DNA of 8,593 nt, taken from Anaerolineaceae bacterium (GTDB lineage: Bacteria; Chloroflexota; Anaerolineae; Anaerolineales; Anaerolineaceae). The position numbers and the translations under genes are program-made. The stretch is taken from contig JAQTMA010000012.1 of the NCBI GenBank assembly GCA_028714615.1, positions 1 through 8,593 on the forward strand. The letters are read 5' to 3'. The notes under the pieces were generated by a model that was not told the origin of the DNA, did not search any database, and saw nothing but the letters and a program-made list of their open reading frames with translations. Shown here piece after piece: positions 6,405 to 8,593 of the stretch (positions within the stretch are counted from its first letter, which is position 1; the number at the start of each line of letters is the position of its first letter).

Positions 6405-7928
6405 TTGAAGTATTTACTTGGTATTGATATTGGTACTACAGGCACAAAAACAATCCTGGTTGATACTAACGGGATTGAGATTGCTTCAAGTTCAGTTGAA
6501 TATGTACTATACCAGCCTCAGAATGGTTGGGCGGAGCAAAAGCCCACAGATTGGTGGAATGCGACGGTAAAGACCTGCAAAGAGGTCTTATCCAGAAGTG
6601 GGGTCGATTCTTATGATGTTGCAGGCATTGGGTTAACAGGGCAAATGCATGGTCTGGTGATGTTGGATGAATTCGGTGAAGTGCTCCGTGATTCCATCAT
6701 TTGGTGTGACCAGCGTACTGGGAAGGAATGTCAACAAATCAATCATGCGGTGGGATCCGAAAGGTTATTGGAAATCACTGCCAATCCTGCTATCACCGGC
6801 TTTACTGCCTCAAAGATATTATGGGTTCGAAATAATGAACCGCAGATTTATGCAAAATGCATGAAAATTCTTCTCCCTAAAGATTATGTCAGGTACAAGC
6901 TTACAGGTGAATTTGCCACCGATGTTTCTGACGCCTCGGGTACGCAGCTTCTCGATATCAAGCATCGGGCCTGGTCTGAAGAAGTATTGGAAAAACTAGA
7001 TATAGATATAACGCTTTTGCCAAGAGTATTTGAATCATATGAAATCACTGGCAAGGTCACCCATGCTGCAGCAGAACTCACCGGGTTAGCAGAGGGGACA
7101 ATAGTGGTTGGCGGTGCCGGGGATAATGCGGCTGCGGCCGTTGGAACTGGTGTCATCTTTGACAACAAGGCATTCACAACGATCGGTACTTCGGGAGTCG
7201 TGTTTGCTCACACCAGCCAGATGAAGATTGACCCGAAGGGGCGCGTTCATACTTTCTGTAGTGCTGTTCCAGGCGAATGGCATGTGATGGGAGTTACACA
7301 GGCGGCCGGGTTATCCCTCCAATGGTTCAAGAAAAATTTCTGCAGTGATGAAGTCAGACAAGCGATTGAATTGAAAGTTGATCCTTATGAATTAATGGAT
7401 TCTGAGGCCGAAAGAATTCCGATTGGTGCAAACAAGTTGATTTATCTCCCATATCTGATGGGAGAACGGACTCCATATCTTGACCCTGATTGTCGTGGAG
7501 TTTTCTTTGGCCTTTCAGCTTCTCATCGACGTCCAGATCTAATTCGTGCCGTAATGGAAGGTGTTGCTTTTTCCCTTTACGATAGCATATTCATTTTTAA
7601 GGAAATGGGAATAGACTTTCCTGAAATGCTGGTAGGTGGAGGGGGAGGAACGAGCAAAGTTTGGCGCTCGATGTTGGCTGATGTTTTTGATTGCAAGATT
7701 AAAACTTTACACTCATCAGAGAGCCCAGCATTTGGGAGTGCCATTTTAGCGAGTGTGGGTAGCGGGGTGTATTCCTCATTACCTGAGGCCTGCTCAGTTC
7801 TGGTGAACGAGAATCGCAGCTTTGAACCTAATCATACCCGCCATGAAGAGTATATGAAGTCTTATGAAGTTTATAAGCACTTATATGGGCTCTTGAGTAC
7901 GGAATTTAAGGCTTTAGCTGCCCTATGA
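6405..7928 (+). CDS. xylB: xylulokinase (FGGY family)
   Basis: XylB phosphorylates D-xylulose with ATP to xylulose 5-phosphate, feeding the pentose phosphate pathway. The 507 residues are typical for the family. The first ATP-binding loop DIGTTGTKT is at 8-16, followed by GQMHGLV at 79-85 with substrate-contacting M81 and H82, and CDQRT at 101-105. GGAGDNAAAAVGTGV at 236-250 carries the catalytic base D240, and IGTSGVV at 260-266 is the second phosphate loop. The C-terminal FGGY region runs from MEGVAFSLYDSIF (384-396) through the adenosine motif GGGGGTSKVWRSMLADVF at 411-428. The start is a TTG at 6405 with GGAG (6394-6397) 7 bases before it. The protein begins naturally with MKYLLGIDIGTTG, leaving no room for a later ATG. 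Only 15 bases separate it from xylA, so the two are cotranscribed. Confidence 0.97.
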   Translation: MKYLLGIDIGTTGTKTILVDTNGIEIASSSVEYVLYQPQNGWAEQKPTDWWNATVKTCKEVLSRSGVDSYDVAGIGLTGQMHGLVMLDEFGEVLRDSIIWCDQRTGKECQQINHAVGSERLLEITANPAITGFTASKILWVRNNEPQIYAKCMKILLPKDYVRYKLTGEFATDVSDASGTQLLDIKHRAWSEEVLEKLDIDITLLPRVFESYEITGKVTHAAAELTGLAEGTIVVGGAGDNAAAAVGTGVIFDNKAFTTIGTSGVVFAHTSQMKIDPKGRVHTFCSAVPGEWHVMGVTQAAGLSLQWFKKNFCSDEVRQAIELKVDPYELMDSEAERIPIGANKLIYLPYLMGERTPYLDPDCRGVFFGLSASHRRPDLIRAVMEGVAFSLYDSIFIFKEMGIDFPEMLVGGGGGTSKVWRSMLADVFDCKIKTLHSSESPAFGSAILASVGSGVYSSLPEACSVLVNENRSFEPNHTRHEEYMKSYEVYKHLYGLLSTEFKALAAL

Positions 7929-7965
7929 GATAACTTTCACCACTCAATGGCAGTTCAACTGTATC

Positions 7966-7990
7966 TATAATTGTGCAAATGCACATTATA
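7966..7990 (+). repeat. stem-loop between xylB and the binding-protein gene
   Basis: TATAATTGTGC (7966-7976) pairs with GCACATTATA (7981-7990) around an AAAT loop, with one bulged T in the left arm. An A-rich stretch and the ribosome binding site follow. There is no T-run, so it is unlikely to terminate transcription in the plus direction. Such hairpins between enzyme and binding-protein genes can stabilise the downstream mRNA. The left arm also contains TATAAT, but no good -35 box lies 16-18 bases upstream of it. Confidence 0.45.
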
Positions 7991-8021
7991 AGAAAAAAAA
8001 GAATAGAGGAGAGAGACCATC

Positions 8022-8593
8022 ATGTTGAAGAAATATGTTTCGCTGATCGTAGCAAGTATTATGATTCTTGCTGTAATTGCTGGCTGCGCTAGTAACCCCA
8101 GCACTCCGGCCGCGACTACTGAAGCACCAACCACCGCTGCAGTGGTACCTACAACTGCTGCTGAGCAGGGTGGAAGCGCGGCGACTACCCCCCGAACGGT
8201 TGAACCCCGTGAAAAAGCTCCGGATGGAACATCTTTGACCCCGGCGTCGTTTTCGAAAGATATGTTCCCTGGCTTAGCCACGGTTGGTGTCAAACCATTG
8301 CAGAAATACAAAATTGCATTCTCAAATGGTGATATGGCTGACACTTGGCGTGCTGCGTTTTGGAATGATATGATCAAATCCTTGGATTATTTGAAAACCA
8401 CTTTTGGGATTGAATATATCACTGCTAATTCCGGTGCCGATAGCGCAAAACAGATCGAAGATATCCGTTCATTGCTTGCCCAGAAACCTGACATCCTACT
8501 TTTCAGCCCGAATGAATCAGCTCCTCTGGCAGTAGTTGCGGATATGTGCGCGGAAGCAAAAATCCCCTTTATCACCATTGACCGATCCCTGGT
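8022..8593 (+). CDS. sugar ABC transporter substrate-binding lipoprotein, 3' end outside the window
   Basis: The first 190 residues of a periplasmic-binding-protein type I (RbsB/XylF-like) lipoprotein that captures a sugar outside the membrane and delivers it to an ABC permease. MLKKYVSLIV begins a lipoprotein signal peptide ending in the lipobox IAGC, with lipidated Cys22. A Thr/Ala/Pro-rich spacer at about 23-65 follows, of a kind common in Chloroflexota lipoproteins. The binding fold starts near residue 95: YKIAFSNGDMADTWRAAFWN, then SAKQIEDIRSLL, KPDILLFSPNESAPLAVVAD and IPFITIDRSL, which match the first half of the Peripla_BP_4 domain. The ATG at 8022 has GGAG at 8008-8011, spaced by 10 bases. 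It follows xylB by 93 bases on the same strand, so xylose is the likely ligand, but the ligand-contacting C-terminal half is not visible. Permease and ATPase genes are expected downstream. Confidence 0.93.
   Translation, partial: MLKKYVSLIVASIMILAVIAGCASNPSTPAATTEAPTTAAVVPTTAAEQGGSAATTPRTVEPREKAPDGTSLTPASFSKDMFPGLATVGVKPLQKYKIAFSNGDMADTWRAAFWNDMIKSLDYLKTTFGIEYITANSGADSAKQIEDIRSLLAQKPDILLFSPNESAPLAVVADMCAEAKIPFITIDRSL

Noticed and set aside
7955..8377. A minus-strand open frame opposite the start of the binding-protein gene, rich in Ala, Val and Gly.
   Set aside because: Its composition is the mirror of the Ala/Thr/Pro-rich lipoprotein linker. The plus strand has a proper ribosome binding site, signal peptide and lipobox.

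Overview
The window looks like a piece of chromosome from a fermentative, saccharolytic bacterium, most likely of the Chloroflexota (Anaerolineae type). This placement is an inference. It rests on moderate GC content, a xylose isomerase of the long class II form, and a lipoprotein sugar-binding protein whose signal peptide is followed by a long Ala/Thr/Pro linker. No rRNA or other marker gene is present to confirm it.

Left part (1-1245): a graveyard of mobile DNA. On the minus strand a frameshifted tyrosine recombinase remnant (about 849-498) runs directly into a fragment of an IS21-type transposase (about 525-391). Neither can be functional. The first 42 bases may hold the 5' end of an unidentified minus-strand gene. 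The rest carries nothing I can name.

Middle (1246-3168): a two-gene minus-strand operon of the AbiE kind. A winged-helix antitoxin/repressor comes first and an AbiEii-type nucleotidyltransferase toxin second, with a 4-base ATGA overlap. Upstream is a perfect 16-bp inverted repeat just downstream of an extended -10 promoter, a strong candidate autoregulatory operator. It shows that the translation start is the second ATG (3095), not the first (3107).

Right part (3508-8593): a xylose utilisation locus. A ROK-family repressor (xylR type, minus strand) is transcribed away from xylA (xylose isomerase), xylB (xylulokinase, TTG start) and the beginning of a sugar ABC-transporter substrate-binding lipoprotein that runs off the right edge. 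Both divergent promoters are readable. The xylA promoter (TTGACA, 17 bp, TACACT) has a near-perfect inverted repeat over its -10 and start region, the natural candidate site for the repressor. In the inferred scheme the transporter imports a sugar (probably xylose), XylA makes xylulose, XylB makes xylulose 5-phosphate for the pentose phosphate pathway, and the ROK protein releases the promoter when the sugar is present.

I do not see an undescribed gene system. The least ordinary items are the operator arrangement of the AbiE module, a second inverted repeat of unknown role at 3260-3309, and the fused mobile-element remnants.
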